Notes: generated from the letters alone by a model not told the origin. Counted from the stretch's first letter, positions 28,402 to 37,254 are shown. The stretch: 64,000 nucleotides of DNA from Natrinema sp. SYSU A 869 (GCF_019879105.1 NZ_CP082249.1:248001-312000), one strand, 5' to 3'. Program-made: numbers and translations.

Positions 28402-29289
28402 ATGAGGCGCACCGTCGTGACGAACCCTACCGCAACGCATCGAACGCCGGGTTGGGTGTCATCGATAACGACCGCCCTTCGGTTTCTGGTCCACAGTAAC
28501 CTCTTCATCTCGCTGGCGACGGTCAGCGTCGCCGTCACGACCGCTCTCCTCGCAGATCTCCCGCTCGAGCCCCTGCCGCTGTTTATCGTCTTCGCAGCGA
28601 CGATGTTCGTCTACACCGTCAATCGGTTCACTGACCTCGAGGAAGACGAACAGAACGTGCCACAGCGCGCGGCGTTTACGAAGCAGTACGGGACGCTCTG
28701 GCTCTCCGCGGGGGTCGGCCTCTACGTTGCCGCGGTCGGAGTCGCAGTCGCGCTCGGCCTCCCCGGCGCGGTATACATGTTCCTTCCGCTCGTAGTCGTG
28801 CTCCTGTACTCCGTCGGCGGGGTCAAGCAGCTCTTCCTCGTGAAGAACCTCGTGGTCGGTTTCGCCTGGGGTGCGATCCCGCTAGGCGTCGGCTACTACT
28901 ACGACCGGCTGCTCTCGCCTGAGATCCTGTTTCTCTTCGCTTACATCACGACCATGATCACCATCGCAGCGGTGATCTTCGACGTGAAAGACATCGAGGG
29001 CGACCGCGCGGAGGGGATTCCGACGGTTCCAAACCTGTTCGGCCCGCGCTGGACCCGGGTTCTATCGCTGCTGGCGACCGTCGCCGTCGCCGCGGCGGTC
29101 ATCGCCCTCGTCGGCGGCGGCGTAGTCTCGCGCGAGTTCCTCGTCGTGCTCGCGATGAACGCCTACGTCTGTGCGTACATCCCCTTTGCAACCACCGACC
29201 GCGGCCCGCTGTATTACGGGTTCGTCGTCGACGGCGAACACGTCTTCCTCGCCGCTATCGTCCTCGTCCTCGAGTGGCTGCTCTGGTAA
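28402..29289 (+). CDS. UbiA-family prenyltransferase (membrane)
   Basis: From the ATG at 28402 the 295-residue protein has about eight membrane helices. The first Asp-rich site is in VYTVNRFTDLEEDEQN and the second in IFDVKDIEGDRAEGIPT, the two metal-diphosphate sites of UbiA proteins. They transfer prenyl groups to aromatic or lipid acceptors. In haloarchaea the family covers archaeal lipid, menaquinone, haem and carotenoid synthesis. Nothing nearby identifies the acceptor. The upstream in-frame ORF from 28027 is rejected because it is basic and lies in the promoter region. Confidence 0.85.
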   Translation: MRRTVVTNPTATHRTPGWVSSITTALRFLVHSNLFISLATVSVAVTTALLADLPLEPLPLFIVFAATMFVYTVNRFTDLEEDEQNVPQRAAFTKQYGTLWLSAGVGLYVAAVGVAVALGLPGAVYMFLPLVVVLLYSVGGVKQLFLVKNLVVGFAWGAIPLGVGYYYDRLLSPEILFLFAYITTMITIAAVIFDVKDIEGDRAEGIPTVPNLFGPRWTRVLSLLATVAVAAAVIALVGGGVVSREFLVVLAMNAYVCAYIPFATTDRGPLYYGFVVDGEHVFLAAIVLVLEWLLW

Positions 29290-29307
29290 CGCCCTCGTGT
29301 AGTAGCG

Positions 29308-29451
29308 GTGTGGAGTGGATGCAGTGGTTCCACTGGCGAATCGGAGACGGCAGCTGATCCGTTCGTCGAGCTGTTAGTGAAGGTGATCGTCTCGATCGTC
29401 GTGTTGGTGCCCCTAACTGCGTTTCTGGGATACGGCGCTAGATCATCCTGA
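29308..29451 (+). CDS. Possible 47-residue single-span membrane peptide
   Basis: Just after the UbiA stop, in the same frame, a GTG-initiated frame reads on. It has an acidic segment TGESETAADPFVELL, then a hydrophobic stretch KVIVSIVVLVPLTAFLGYGA, and a stop at 29449-29451. An acidic head with one membrane helix is typical of small haloarchaeal membrane proteins. The start is uncertain and no ribosome site is evident. It may instead be read-through sequence. Confidence 0.35.
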   Translation: MWSGCSGSTGESETAADPFVELLVKVIVSIVVLVPLTAFLGYGARSS

Positions 29452-29737
29452 CGCCTGGCGAAGATCGGTGGAGACGATCCGAGAACAGAAGACGGCGATC
29501 TTCGTCGAGACCGATTACTAGCGTGGTCCGATCGTAACAGGGAGGACATGTGCACGGACGGACGAGCCGAACTCCCAGTGTAACCCTGATGAATCTCGGC
29601 TCACTGACCCTGCCGTTACAGGAGCCGCTTCGCCGCCTCGAGCAGGCGGTCCCGAACTGCCGTCGGTACGACTGTGCCGATCCCGACTGCACTTCTTCGG
29701 GCAGACGGCGTAACGCGTCCAATTGTAACGTCTTGGT
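29452..29737. other. Spacer before DUF5795 gene, no gene seen
   Basis: This stretch of about 290 bp has open frames on both strands, all with Arg/Ser-rich, non-haloarchaeal composition. I see no supported gene or repeat here. Confidence 0.4.
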
Positions 29738-29965
29738 TCAGTCGCGGTCAGCCTCGCTCCAGTCGCAGTCCTGGCACTTCCAGCCGGTGACAAGTTCGGT
29801 AACTGATGGCATGTAAACGACTTTCAGTACGTTCCCGTCACACTCCGGGCACTCCTCGTCGGCCTCCTCGATCGAATCGACTTCCATCACGGAGTCGCCT
29901 TCGACGAGTTCCGCGAGTTTCTTAGCCGTGACCATTCGCCCCTGAACGACGCGATTCTCGCTCAC
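29738..29965 (-). CDS. DUF5795-type small zinc-binding protein
   Basis: The 75-residue protein begins MSENRVVQGRMVTAKKLAELVEGDSV. It has two zinc knuckles: DEECPECDGNV and GWKCQDCDWSE. I recognise it as a conserved haloarchaeal family (DUF5795) without a known role. Two CxxC pairs suggest one structural zinc. It is transcribed alone. Confidence 0.85.
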   Translation of the reverse strand: MSENRVVQGRMVTAKKLAELVEGDSVMEVDSIEEADEECPECDGNVLKVVYMPSVTELVTGWKCQDCDWSEADRD

Positions 29966-30353
29966 ACTCGAGGTACCGGACGCGACGCCCTAAGCGTTTC
30001 CTGATACGGTCGCCCTCTCGAGACAGACTTGCGGCTGATACACCACCGAGTACGGTCCGGAACGAACGGCCGATTCACCAACGACTACTCGAGAATGAAA
30101 AGCGGTTCCGGTGCGGATCGGAACCGAAAGTCGGCGTCGCAGCATCCGGCCAACCGTCGCCCGTCGATCGACCTCCCCCATCCGTTGCCGTCAGCGGCAC
30201 CCAAGAGCGCGGTCGAGAGTCTCCACCTACCGCATCAGAGTTGCTGGGTCGAAACGCCATCAGTGTATCCCACGCAGCGCGTGCACGACGTGCACATGCT
30301 GCGGTCAGTCGCAGCCCAACTGCTACTCGACTGACACCTATCGCCATCGGCGG
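29966..30353. other. Intergenic region, no gene seen
   Basis: This 388-bp region includes a short Cys-rich plus-strand reading near 30280-30330 (CTTCTCCGQSQPNC). It has no start and runs into other sequence, so it is not called. No repeat was noted. Confidence 0.35.
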
Positions 30354-31151
30354 CTACTCGTTGGGATTCATCTCGACCGCTCGCTCCTCGTGAGTCTCGA
30401 ACCGACTGATCGCCCACTCTCTAACTCGCGTATCGGTCGACTCCAAGAGCGCCGTCGGCAGCCCGCTCCCGTCGTGAACGCCGATCTGGACGGCATCGTC
30501 GACGATCCCCAGATAGAACAGAATCTCCGCGTCGACGACCGAGACGGAAAGCGACTCCTCGTCGGCCATCGCCGCGAACGTGTCCGCGATTGACGGGTCC
30601 GTCCGCAGTGTCTTTGCGACCGACTCCGTAACTAGCAACTCGAAGGCTGCCCCCGATTCGATGGCTTCCCGTGTCCGCTCGAGCTGTTTCGTCCCCGTTG
30701 CCGGTAGCAGCGCTCTGACGTGCGCCGCACCGGACAGGCTCGCCACGTGATGCTCGACCGGAGCGTAGGGGTTCGCCGTGGTGGATTCGACAACCGTCGC
30801 ATCGACCAACTCCTCAAGATCGAACTCGAGTTCGGCCGCCGGAATTCGCTCGAGCACCGGCCGCAAGCGAACCGCCACGCCGATCCGATCCAGAGCCGTC
30901 GTCACTGCCCCCGTCGCGAGTGCGCCGGCCGACGTGAGTCCGTACCGCCGACCTCGTTCGCGGAGCAGCCCTCGCTCCGCCAATCCGTCCAGATTCCGTT
31001 GCAGCGTCGTTCGTACGACATCGACCTCGGCTCGCAACGAGTCCCTCGAGACGGCACCGTCCTCGGACAGCGTCTCGAGGATCCGTACTCGGGTCGGTGA
31101 GCGTGCGACGTACTCGAGCGTCTCGATCGCGTCCCCCGTTTGATCACCCAT
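30354..31151 (-). CDS. HTH regulator with FilR1-like domain
   Basis: From the ATG at 31151 (MGDQTGDAIETLEYVARSPTRVRILETL) the protein has about 265 residues. Residues 10-75 form a winged helix-turn-helix: AVSRDSLRAEVDVVRTTLQRNLDGLAERGLL. The C-terminal half, from about ATVVESTTANPYAPVEHHVASL to the end, resembles the methanogenesis-regulatory FilR1 domain. It contains FELLVTESVAKTLR and VSVVDAEILFYLGIVDDAVQIG. Haloarchaea have many paralogues and targets are rarely known. An ATG six codons upstream is possible. The gene is divergent from the 109-residue protein. Confidence 0.85.
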   Translation of the reverse strand: MGDQTGDAIETLEYVARSPTRVRILETLSEDGAVSRDSLRAEVDVVRTTLQRNLDGLAERGLLRERGRRYGLTSAGALATGAVTTALDRIGVAVRLRPVLERIPAAELEFDLEELVDATVVESTTANPYAPVEHHVASLSGAAHVRALLPATGTKQLERTREAIESGAAFELLVTESVAKTLRTDPSIADTFAAMADEESLSVSVVDAEILFYLGIVDDAVQIGVHDGSGLPTALLESTDTRVREWAISRFETHEERAVEMNPNE

Positions 31152-31327
31152 CACGTCTCGGTTCTGCAACCGAGCCTACTTTATCGCACTGGCCCTGCTG
31201 GTCGTTTCTGTCCCCGTGACGGCAGTCCGAGTAGTCGCCACGAGCGAGGGCTGTTTCGACGGGATGCTGGGACCGGCCTGTGTCTGCGGGCACAATCATA
31301 TAGAGCGTTACGCCCGAACGAACAGAT

Positions 31328-31657
31328 ATGGAGACGCGATGGGCGACCGTCGACGGCGTCACCCTCGAATTACCGGCCGACAGCACCGTCAGTGAACTCC
31401 GAGACGCGCTCTACAAACCCGACGACGCGGCGCTGGTCGCAGTTACCGGTGATCTCGTCTCGGTCGTCCACGACGAGGATCGACCGCTCTCCGAACTGGT
31501 CGCTGGCTGTGCCGAGACCTACTACTTTCGCCGCCCGGACGGCCCCAAGCGAAACAAGGTACTGGCCGCGCCGGAACTCACGGACGCGCTAAACGGTTCG
31601 AGCGACGAACAAGAGGCAGCCGAAACGACGTTCCAGCGGCCTGGAATCGACCACTGA
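31328..31657 (+). CDS. 109-residue protein with possible beta-grasp fold
   Basis: I do not recognise the family. The first 70 residues alternate in a pattern like ubiquitin-like beta-grasp domains. Strands are WATVDGVTLELPADS, a helix TVSELRDALYK, then ALVAVTGDLVSVVHDEDRPLSELV and a last strand AETYYFRRPDG. The C-terminal 40 residues are acidic and look disordered. There is no terminal Gly-Gly. It lies between the FilR1 regulator and the MOSC gene, which is convergent. The fold proposal rests on pattern only. Confidence 0.7.
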   Translation: METRWATVDGVTLELPADSTVSELRDALYKPDDAALVAVTGDLVSVVHDEDRPLSELVAGCAETYYFRRPDGPKRNKVLAAPELTDALNGSSDEQEAAETTFQRPGIDH

Positions 31658-31660
31658 GTG

Positions 31661-32428
31661 CTACACGGTTTCGACTGGGTCGTCGACACAGAGCGTCTTC
31701 CCACGATCGTCCTCGAGAACGCGCGTGAGTATCATCAGTGAGTAGTAGTGATCGAACGCGTCGGCGTCGGCCCACTCGGGAAACGTTACTTCTCGCTTTC
31801 GAACGAACTGCGACTGAAACTCTCCGATCGGCTCCCCGGTATCGGGGTCCCGCTGGGGGACGACGCAGCGCCCACAGGGTGTCACCCCCTCGAATCGAAC
31901 GGTACCGATCTCGAACGCTGGCGCGTCCGCGCCGACGAACCGATCCTCCCAGAACGGGTCGACGCCGGACACCTCGATATTCGCCCGGATCCGTCGTCGC
32001 GCGCCCTCGACGGTCATCTCGTCGAACCAAGATGCGACCGCCTCGAGCGTCGCCGTACTGACCACTGACGGTCCCATTTCGCGCCGATCGACGAACCCGA
32101 GCGAGGTGTCCCGTTCGAGCGACAGGTCGGCGTCGAAAAACTCGCTGAACCAGGACTCAGCGGTCTCGCGGTCGGCCGTGAGATCGAACTGTCGGCCCTC
32201 GCCGTCGGGTGTCTCGACCGTGAGCACACCGGCCGTTGGGTCGTACTCGGTATCGAGCGTGTGTACTCGGACGGACCGTTTGCCGTTGAAAACGTCGGCG
32301 TCGGCGTCGAATAGCGCGAACTCCCTGTCGTGAGCGACCGTCCCACCCTCGAGAACGTCGGCCACCTCGAGATCGATACCGTTGAGTCCTTTCACCGGAT
32401 AGACCCTGAGCCGGTTGAGTCGTGCCAT
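31661..32428 (-). CDS. MOSC-domain protein
   Basis: This 255-residue protein has the MOSC N-terminal domain (LNRLRVYPVKGLNGIDLEVADVLEGGTVAHDREFALFD) and the MOSC core. The core includes RANIEVSGVDPFWEDRFVG and GVTPCGRCVVPQRDPDTGE, with the conserved Cys that can bind the molybdenum cofactor. Relatives are YcbX and mARC, which reduce N-hydroxylated compounds with electrons from a ferredoxin or cytochrome. No ferredoxin domain is fused here. The redox partner and substrate are unknown. Confidence 0.88.
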   Translation of the reverse strand: MARLNRLRVYPVKGLNGIDLEVADVLEGGTVAHDREFALFDADADVFNGKRSVRVHTLDTEYDPTAGVLTVETPDGEGRQFDLTADRETAESWFSEFFDADLSLERDTSLGFVDRREMGPSVVSTATLEAVASWFDEMTVEGARRRIRANIEVSGVDPFWEDRFVGADAPAFEIGTVRFEGVTPCGRCVVPQRDPDTGEPIGEFQSQFVRKREVTFPEWADADAFDHYYSLMILTRVLEDDRGKTLCVDDPVETV

Positions 32429-32593
32429 TGGCGGATTGTACCGGCCGGCGCTTCATTAGTCTTCTTTCGAACAGAATCGGATCGGAACTCGGGCTCGCCG
32501 AGACTCGAGCGTCACGCTGTCAGGCCGGGAGTTCGAACCGCGCGACGGACGGTGGAGAACGGAAGTCCGTAATTTCGGAGACCGTATCCCGGA

Positions 32594-32848
32594 TCAATCG
32601 ATCGTCACGACGGGTTCTTCGGTCTCGTCGAATTCAACTCGCACCTGATGATTGGCGTACGTGAACCCGATGTGGCCGGAGCGACGGTCACCGGACTCCG
32701 TCGTTGCAAAGATTGCTGCGAGTGCATCGGGGTCAACCGCATCGAACAGTGGCGGTAATTCCATTGGATCAGCTCCTTCGAGTGCTGCTACCCCGGTGAC
32801 GATCCGCTCGTGCACCTCGTCGGTGCCGACCGCGAGGGTTTGTCCCAT
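32594..32848 (-). CDS. HalOD1-type output domain protein
   Basis: This 84-residue protein matches the HalOD1 pattern: an N-terminal VHERIVTGVAALEGADPMELPPLFDAVDPDALAAIF, then SGHIGFTYANHQVRVEFDE. HalOD1 domains occur alone or at the ends of haloarchaeal signal proteins and are thought to be output modules. The standalone form has no known target. The gene is isolated. Confidence 0.82.
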   Translation of the reverse strand: MGQTLAVGTDEVHERIVTGVAALEGADPMELPPLFDAVDPDALAAIFATTESGDRRSGHIGFTYANHQVRVEFDETEEPVVTID

Positions 32849-33152
32849 TGGAATCTACGGCCACACCGCTCCATTAATAGGTTTCGAAATATTGATTGTC
32901 ATACGGAATTTCCATTGGGTATTGATTTGCTGTTGCGTCCGTTCGGATCGATGACTGTCGGACGGATCTGGACAGAAAAACGTGGAGTCGTCGTGAGAGC
33001 AATCCCATGCCAGGGCGCGGATCGGACAGTAGTGTAGTGGTGTACAACAGGGCCCGTGTAAAGATTTCCAACGGATTTCGTGGAGAGAGTTCCAATGAAC
33101 TGTCCTCCCCGGCCTGATAGCTATATGGCACTGGTTCGCATGCGGATCCTAC
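32849..33152. promoter_or_regulatory. Spacer with promoter of the first CaCA exchanger
   Basis: This 304-bp spacer contains no supported gene. The TATA-like stretch GCTATATGG near 33118-33126 is centred about 30 bp before the ATG at 33153, predicting a leaderless exchanger transcript. Confidence 0.45.
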
Positions 33153-34499
33153 ATGCTCGATGCCCTCGTCGAGAACACTATCACTTCGCAGCAGCCGTGG
33201 CTCGTGTATACGGTGCTTTTGTTCGGTGCGATACTCCTGCTGGGCAGTGAAACGCCCCACGGATGGGGTATCTTAGCACCCTCACTCCGCCCATCTCGGC
33301 GATCGATCCGACGGCTCCTCACGGGTCTCTTGGTGATCACAGCGCTCGTCGCAGTCCCGGTCACGCCGGTGGTCGCTCAGGGTGACGATGAAAGTACAGG
33401 GGAGGACGGCGACGCGACGGAACGTGAGGGCGGTATCGAGGGAGCAATCGACGGGTTCGTCGAAGCACAGGGGGTGATGGGGGCACTACTCGTCCTCATT
33501 GCCGGTGGTGTCTTGCTGACGGTCTGTGTCGAAAAGCTAATCAGCTATCTCACTCGAGCGGCGCTGAGATTGAAGATATCGCTGTTCGCGCTCGCAATAC
33601 TCTTCACCGGGTTCGAGTTCGACGACACGATTCTTGCACTCGTTCTGTCGGCCGGCGACCTAGAGAGTGCTGCCCTCGGAACGGCGCTCGGGACCGGACT
33701 GGCGATTATCGGCGTAACACTCGCGCTCGCGGCAATCATTCGTCCATTCCCGGTTGATCTTCCGCCTGACTACGTCGCCCTCTTCGCGCTGGCACCGCTG
33801 TTGTTGATCCCGTTCGTGCTCCTCGGGACGCTGACGTTCGTTCACGGACTCCTGCTCCTCGGCGCATTCGTCCTCATGTTCGGCTACATCATCGCTCGAG
33901 AGTATCAGCGTGACACGCCGGTCTTCCGGAACACCGAACTCGGCGAAGAGATACAGGCCGACGGCGGCATCGCTTTGCCGGCGGAGTTCTCGGAAATTTC
34001 CGAGGATCGACTCGTCGGCGATCGTTCCGCGTCCGGGTGGATATGGCTCTCCCTCGCCGTCCTCGCACTGATCGGCATCGTGTTCGCGTCGATGCTGCTG
34101 GAGGCGGGGTCGGAAGTCGTCGTCGACGGGCTCGGCCTCGAGGAAACCGTCTTCGGGGCGACCGTCCTGACGGTGATCCTCACGTTCGAAGACGTCATGC
34201 TTACGATCGAGCCGGTCCGACGGGGAGTCCCCGAGATCGGCGTCGGAAACGTCATCGGGAGCGTTCTCTTCTCGGTGACCGGAAACGTCGGCGTCATCAT
34301 GCTCCTCAGCGACCTCGAGATCTCTCGGTCAGTGCTCACTTTCCATCTCCCGACGGTGATCCTCGTGACTGCCCTCGCCGCGTACTTCCTCTATGAGGGG
34401 GAACTGAAGCGATGGCACGGCTTCCTCCTTGGTGGGCTCTACATCGCCTACTGGCTGATCGCGATCGTCGTGTTCGGCGGCGTTCCGATCGGTGGCTGA
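33153..34499 (+). CDS. CaCA-family sodium/calcium exchanger-like membrane protein 1
   Basis: This 448-residue protein has an N-terminal hydrophobic segment, then an acidic extracellular-like loop (about 78-100, GDDESTGEDGDATEREGG). Two membrane halves follow. The second half has the exchanger-like repeat FGATVLTVILTFEDVMLTIEPVRRGVPEIGVGNVIGSVLFSVTGNVGVIM, close to the alpha-repeat G-N-x-I-G-S/T. In the first repeat the same positions read LFTGFEFDDTILALVLSAGDLESAALGTALGTGLAI. The canonical ion-binding GNxxGS is only partly kept. It could transport Na+/Ca2+ or a related cation. A paralogue follows about 170 bp downstream. Confidence 0.82.
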   Translation: MLDALVENTITSQQPWLVYTVLLFGAILLLGSETPHGWGILAPSLRPSRRSIRRLLTGLLVITALVAVPVTPVVAQGDDESTGEDGDATEREGGIEGAIDGFVEAQGVMGALLVLIAGGVLLTVCVEKLISYLTRAALRLKISLFALAILFTGFEFDDTILALVLSAGDLESAALGTALGTGLAIIGVTLALAAIIRPFPVDLPPDYVALFALAPLLLIPFVLLGTLTFVHGLLLLGAFVLMFGYIIAREYQRDTPVFRNTELGEEIQADGGIALPAEFSEISEDRLVGDRSASGWIWLSLAVLALIGIVFASMLLEAGSEVVVDGLGLEETVFGATVLTVILTFEDVMLTIEPVRRGVPEIGVGNVIGSVLFSVTGNVGVIMLLSDLEISRSVLTFHLPTVILVTALAAYFLYEGELKRWHGFLLGGLYIAYWLIAIVVFGGVPIGG

Positions 34500-34666
34500 T
34501 CCGTGGTGAGTGCTGGGAACTGGTCTCGCCGGCAGATCTGCGACACAGCGACGACGATCGGATCCGGGACACCGGCGATGGCGACCGATCCCCACGGAGA
34601 CCGCGTTCCGACGAGCCGTCGTGTTCCAGCGTGACCACACTCGAATACTAAGTACGGCCGTGGTAT

Positions 34667-35764
34667 ATGCTCACAGGCATGGTCGTTCCGAGTTCGACAG
34701 TGGCCCTCGTTGCCCTCTTTCTCGTCGGCGTCGTGCTGGTAATCTGGTGCGTCGAGGTCTTCATCGAGGCCGTCGCCCAGAGCGCGGTCTCGCTCGGGAT
34801 TTCCGGCTTCTTTCTGGCGGTCGTACTGGCCGGCGTCGACCTCGAGAATGCCGTCCTCGGCCTGACTGCGGCGTTCGTCGACCTCCCAGATCTCGCGCTC
34901 GGGACGGTTTTCGGGGAGTCGCTGTTCGTCCTCGCCGTCGCCGTCGGACTCGCGGGGATCCTCGTCCCATTTCGAATGGATGTCCCTCGAGCATATCTGC
35001 TCATACTCGTTCTCGTGCCCGTCCCCGCGTTCGCGCTGTCGATCGGCGGGACGATCGATCCGCTCGAGGGCGCGGCCCTCCTCGGGCTATTCGTTCCGCT
35101 GCTCACGTACATCTTCTGGCATGAGCGCCGCTCCGAAACGACGTATCTCCTCTCCGAAGAGATTCAGGAAGTCGTCAGTCTCGAGGCCAAACCGGGTTCG
35201 AGTACAGAGGTGGGACCGGAAGCACCGGACGGCGGCGACGACTTGGGCAGCCGATCGGAGCAGGAGCACGACCTGGATTTCGATCTCGATCTCGACGAGT
35301 TCGTGCCGTCGTTCGAGCATCGCAGCGGTCTCTTCAATCTCGGTGTCGCCGTCCTCGCGGTAGTCGGGATGACGATCGGATCCGGAATTACGGTGGTCAG
35401 TGCCGAGGGGATCTTCGTCGCGTTCGGTATCTCGGGGCTGGCGTTCGGCGCGACAGTATTGAGCTTCATCGCCTCGATCGAGGAACTGGCGCTCACCGTC
35501 GAACCGGTTCGACAGGACCGACCGGAGCTCGCCGTCGGGAACGTCGTCGGCAGCACGGTCTTCTACATGACGGCGAACGTCGGGATCATCGCGTTGCTTC
35601 ACCCGGTCAGTACGGGCGGGGACGTCCTGACGGTCCACTGGCCGTTCCTCGCCGGCTGCTTGCTCGTCGTGACGGCCATGCTCGCACGGGGACGCGTCAC
35701 CCGCGTCGGCGGCGTCGTCCTGTTCGGGCTCTACATCGCCTACTGGATCGCGAACTATCTGTAG
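34667..35764 (+). CDS. CaCA-family sodium/calcium exchanger-like membrane protein 2
   Basis: This 365-residue paralogue of the preceding protein lacks its N-terminal extension. The first half has SLGISGFFLAVVLAGVDLENAVLGL. A long acidic loop (about 160-210, rich in Asp-Leu repeats such as LDFDLDLDEF) separates the halves, and the second half carries SGLAFGATVLSFIASIEELALTVEPVRQDRPELAVGNVVGSTVFYMTANVGIIALL. The same EEL/EPVR/GNVVGS signature appears as in the first gene, so the pair arose by duplication. Start is 34667 or the Met at 34679. The two proteins may form a heterodimer; this is inference. Confidence 0.82.
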   Translation: MLTGMVVPSSTVALVALFLVGVVLVIWCVEVFIEAVAQSAVSLGISGFFLAVVLAGVDLENAVLGLTAAFVDLPDLALGTVFGESLFVLAVAVGLAGILVPFRMDVPRAYLLILVLVPVPAFALSIGGTIDPLEGAALLGLFVPLLTYIFWHERRSETTYLLSEEIQEVVSLEAKPGSSTEVGPEAPDGGDDLGSRSEQEHDLDFDLDLDEFVPSFEHRSGLFNLGVAVLAVVGMTIGSGITVVSAEGIFVAFGISGLAFGATVLSFIASIEELALTVEPVRQDRPELAVGNVVGSTVFYMTANVGIIALLHPVSTGGDVLTVHWPFLAGCLLVVTAMLARGRVTRVGGVVLFGLYIAYWIANYL

Positions 35765-35768
35765 CCGG

Positions 35769-35872
35769 TGAGAGTCAACTCGCCGAAGGGGTCGAAGCGT
35801 CGCACCGGTGATACCGCCGCCCGCGATGACGCCGAGTGTCTTGAGGAAATTGCGCCGATCCGCGTCACTCAC
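35769..35872 (-). pseudogene. Truncated gene: Tat signal peptide stub
   Basis: On the minus strand a frame from GTG 35872 reads MSDADRRNFLKTLGVIAGGGITGATL, a textbook Tat signal (RRNFLK, hydrophobic run). After about 26 residues it turns into sequence antisense to the calcium exchanger and loses haloarchaeal character. The upstream DNA has GGGGAGGTGA just before the start and a TATATGG-type box at 35903-35915. Expression signals and signal peptide survive, but the mature protein is gone. Confidence 0.55.
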
Positions 35873-36087
35873 CTCCCCGTAGCTGTACCTGTCTTCTTGA
35901 TTGGTACCATATACCGTGATGCTTGTTGAGAGACCTCGCCGGTAGCAGTAGACGTTTCCACAGTCGTTGGTATTGAATATCTTTCTTCAGGAACGCCGAT
36001 TCACTGCATTTGTCTCGTCACTTCCCGTTAGTTGATCGTTATCAGCAATCGGTAGTTAGCGCGGGCTCCGAAGGGACAATAAATAGT

Positions 36088-36107
36088 CTTCATTCTTGAG
36101 AATGAAG
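36088..36107. repeat. Inverted repeat, possible IS200/IS605 end
   Basis: CTTCATTC, a TTGA loop, then GAATGAAG form a perfect 8-bp stem. Short hairpins of this kind occur at ends of archaeal IS200/IS605 elements. No transposase gene is present here, so at most it is a relic. It could equally be a transcription-related hairpin. Confidence 0.4.
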
Positions 36108-36220
36108 GAAGCCGAGCGCCCGTTCGAGTAGTCACGGCCGAGCTTCCGCTACGCAGCAGGCGGAGGCGGTACGTCCACAGTTGATTTCAGCCCCCTCGAC
36201 AGTTCGATGATGGAGTTCGA

Positions 36221-36676
36221 CTACTCCGTCTCGAGTTCGAACTGTTCGTTTTCGGAGACGGCGTTGAGCACAATGCTCGTATTCGACTGATTGATATCGG
36301 GGTCTGTGATCAGCGTCTTGATCTGATCGTTCATGTCGTCCGTGTCCTGGAACTTCCCGATGGCGATCACGTCGTAATCGCCAGTGACCTCGTAGACGGA
36401 AATCATCTGGTGGTGATCCTTCAGCGTTTCCGTAATCTCGGGGAGTGCGTTCCCTTCGGCTTTGAGTTGCATGACGGCGGTCACGTCGTAGCCGACCGCG
36501 TCGTAGTCGATTTTCGGTGTGTATCCCTCGATCACGCCCTCATCCTCGAGATCGGAGAGGTGGTTCGAGACGGTAGTGACGGAGACGTCGAGTTCTTCGG
36601 CGAGGCTTCGCAGACTCGCACGGCCGTCATTGAGCAGTTCGTTTACCAGATCCGAGTCCAAGTGTTCGTAGGTCAT
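36221..36676 (-). CDS. Lrp/AsnC family transcriptional regulator
   Basis: From the ATG at 36676 the protein has 151 residues. The HTH is [53 protein letters not shown]. The C-terminal RAM domain is [21 protein letters not shown] and [18 protein letters not shown], then a short acidic end. Lrp-type regulators sense amino acids and form octamers. Haloarchaeal members act on amino acid and glutamine metabolism; the target here is unknown. An ORF start eight codons upstream is less likely. Confidence 0.92.
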   Translation of the reverse strand: MTYEHLDSDLVNELLNDGRASLRSLAEELDVSVTTVSNHLSDLEDEGVIEGYTPKIDYDAVGYDVTAVMQLKAEGNALPEITETLKDHHQMISVYEVTGDYDVIAIGKFQDTDDMNDQIKTLITDPDINQSNTSIVLNAVSENEQFELETE

Positions 36677-36700
36677 TGTCCAGTATGAAGCACTCCTCAT

Positions 36701-37180
36701 ACTAGGGGTTTACGAATATCCAGTTCTATCCGCTTCTATTGAGGTGGTGTTGTGATGTGTACGGACAAGTCGTGCAGAGCTGTGAATTAGTGAAAGAACA
36801 CTGACCCGCTCGCAGATGGCTGCCGGAGACGAACTCCTACGGAGTCACCGAAAAGAGAGTAACGAGGGAGAAATCCGGTCTTTCAATCCATGAAAGAAAA
36901 CGCCCCAAGCGGTGTCAGATGACGGATATTCCTTCATCGCGAACGCATCACACCCTTCTACACCCGTCGCGACCGAGTTCACGGAGACTGACCGTGATGA
37001 GACGGCGTTCTCTCGAGTTCGGAAGACACTCGAGAGTCGTCTGGCTGCGAATCCGTTGAAATATCTGGTGTTTGAATCACATGAAACGCCCGCTATCGCT
37101 TGCGTCTCTCTATTTCAAATCTCAGAACGTGCGCGCTTTTCTCCGCTCCACTCTGCGTTGCTACGTTTCGCTCGAAAAAT
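36701..37180. other. Spacer between Lrp gene and tRNA-Glu, no gene seen
   Basis: About 480 bp without a convincing gene. A plus-strand frame from 36912 runs into the tRNA and is not haloarchaeal in composition. The region next to a tRNA gene would suit an integration site, but I find no integrase or duplicated tRNA end. Confidence 0.45.
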
Positions 37181-37254
37181 GCTCCGTCTGGGATTTGAAC
37201 CCAGGTCATCGGCTCGAAAGGCCGAAATGATTGGCCGGACTACACCAACGGAGC
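37181..37254 (-). tRNA. tRNA-Glu (anticodon TTC)
   Basis: Read on the minus strand, the acceptor stem GCTCCGT pairs with ACGGAGC. The anticodon arm TCGGC-CTTTCGA-GCCGA gives loop CTTTCGA and anticodon TTC (Glu). The T arm is CTGGG-TTCAAAT-CCCAG. There is no intron and the CCA end is not encoded, as usual in haloarchaea. The tRNA also supports glutamyl-tRNA-dependent pathways. Confidence 0.95.

Larger units (their letters stand above)
35765..36220. other. Spacer between exchanger 2 and Lrp gene with gene and IS scars
   Basis: This 456-bp stretch has no intact gene. It holds a truncated Tat signal peptide gene, its promoter, a short inverted repeat at 36088-36107 and a low-complexity purine-rich end (all listed separately where supported). 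It looks like a site of past insertion and deletion. Confidence 0.5.

Noticed and set aside
37181-37254. tRNA-Glu as an integration site for a mobile element
   Set aside because: No integrase, no repeated 3' tRNA end and no element-like cargo is visible next to it.
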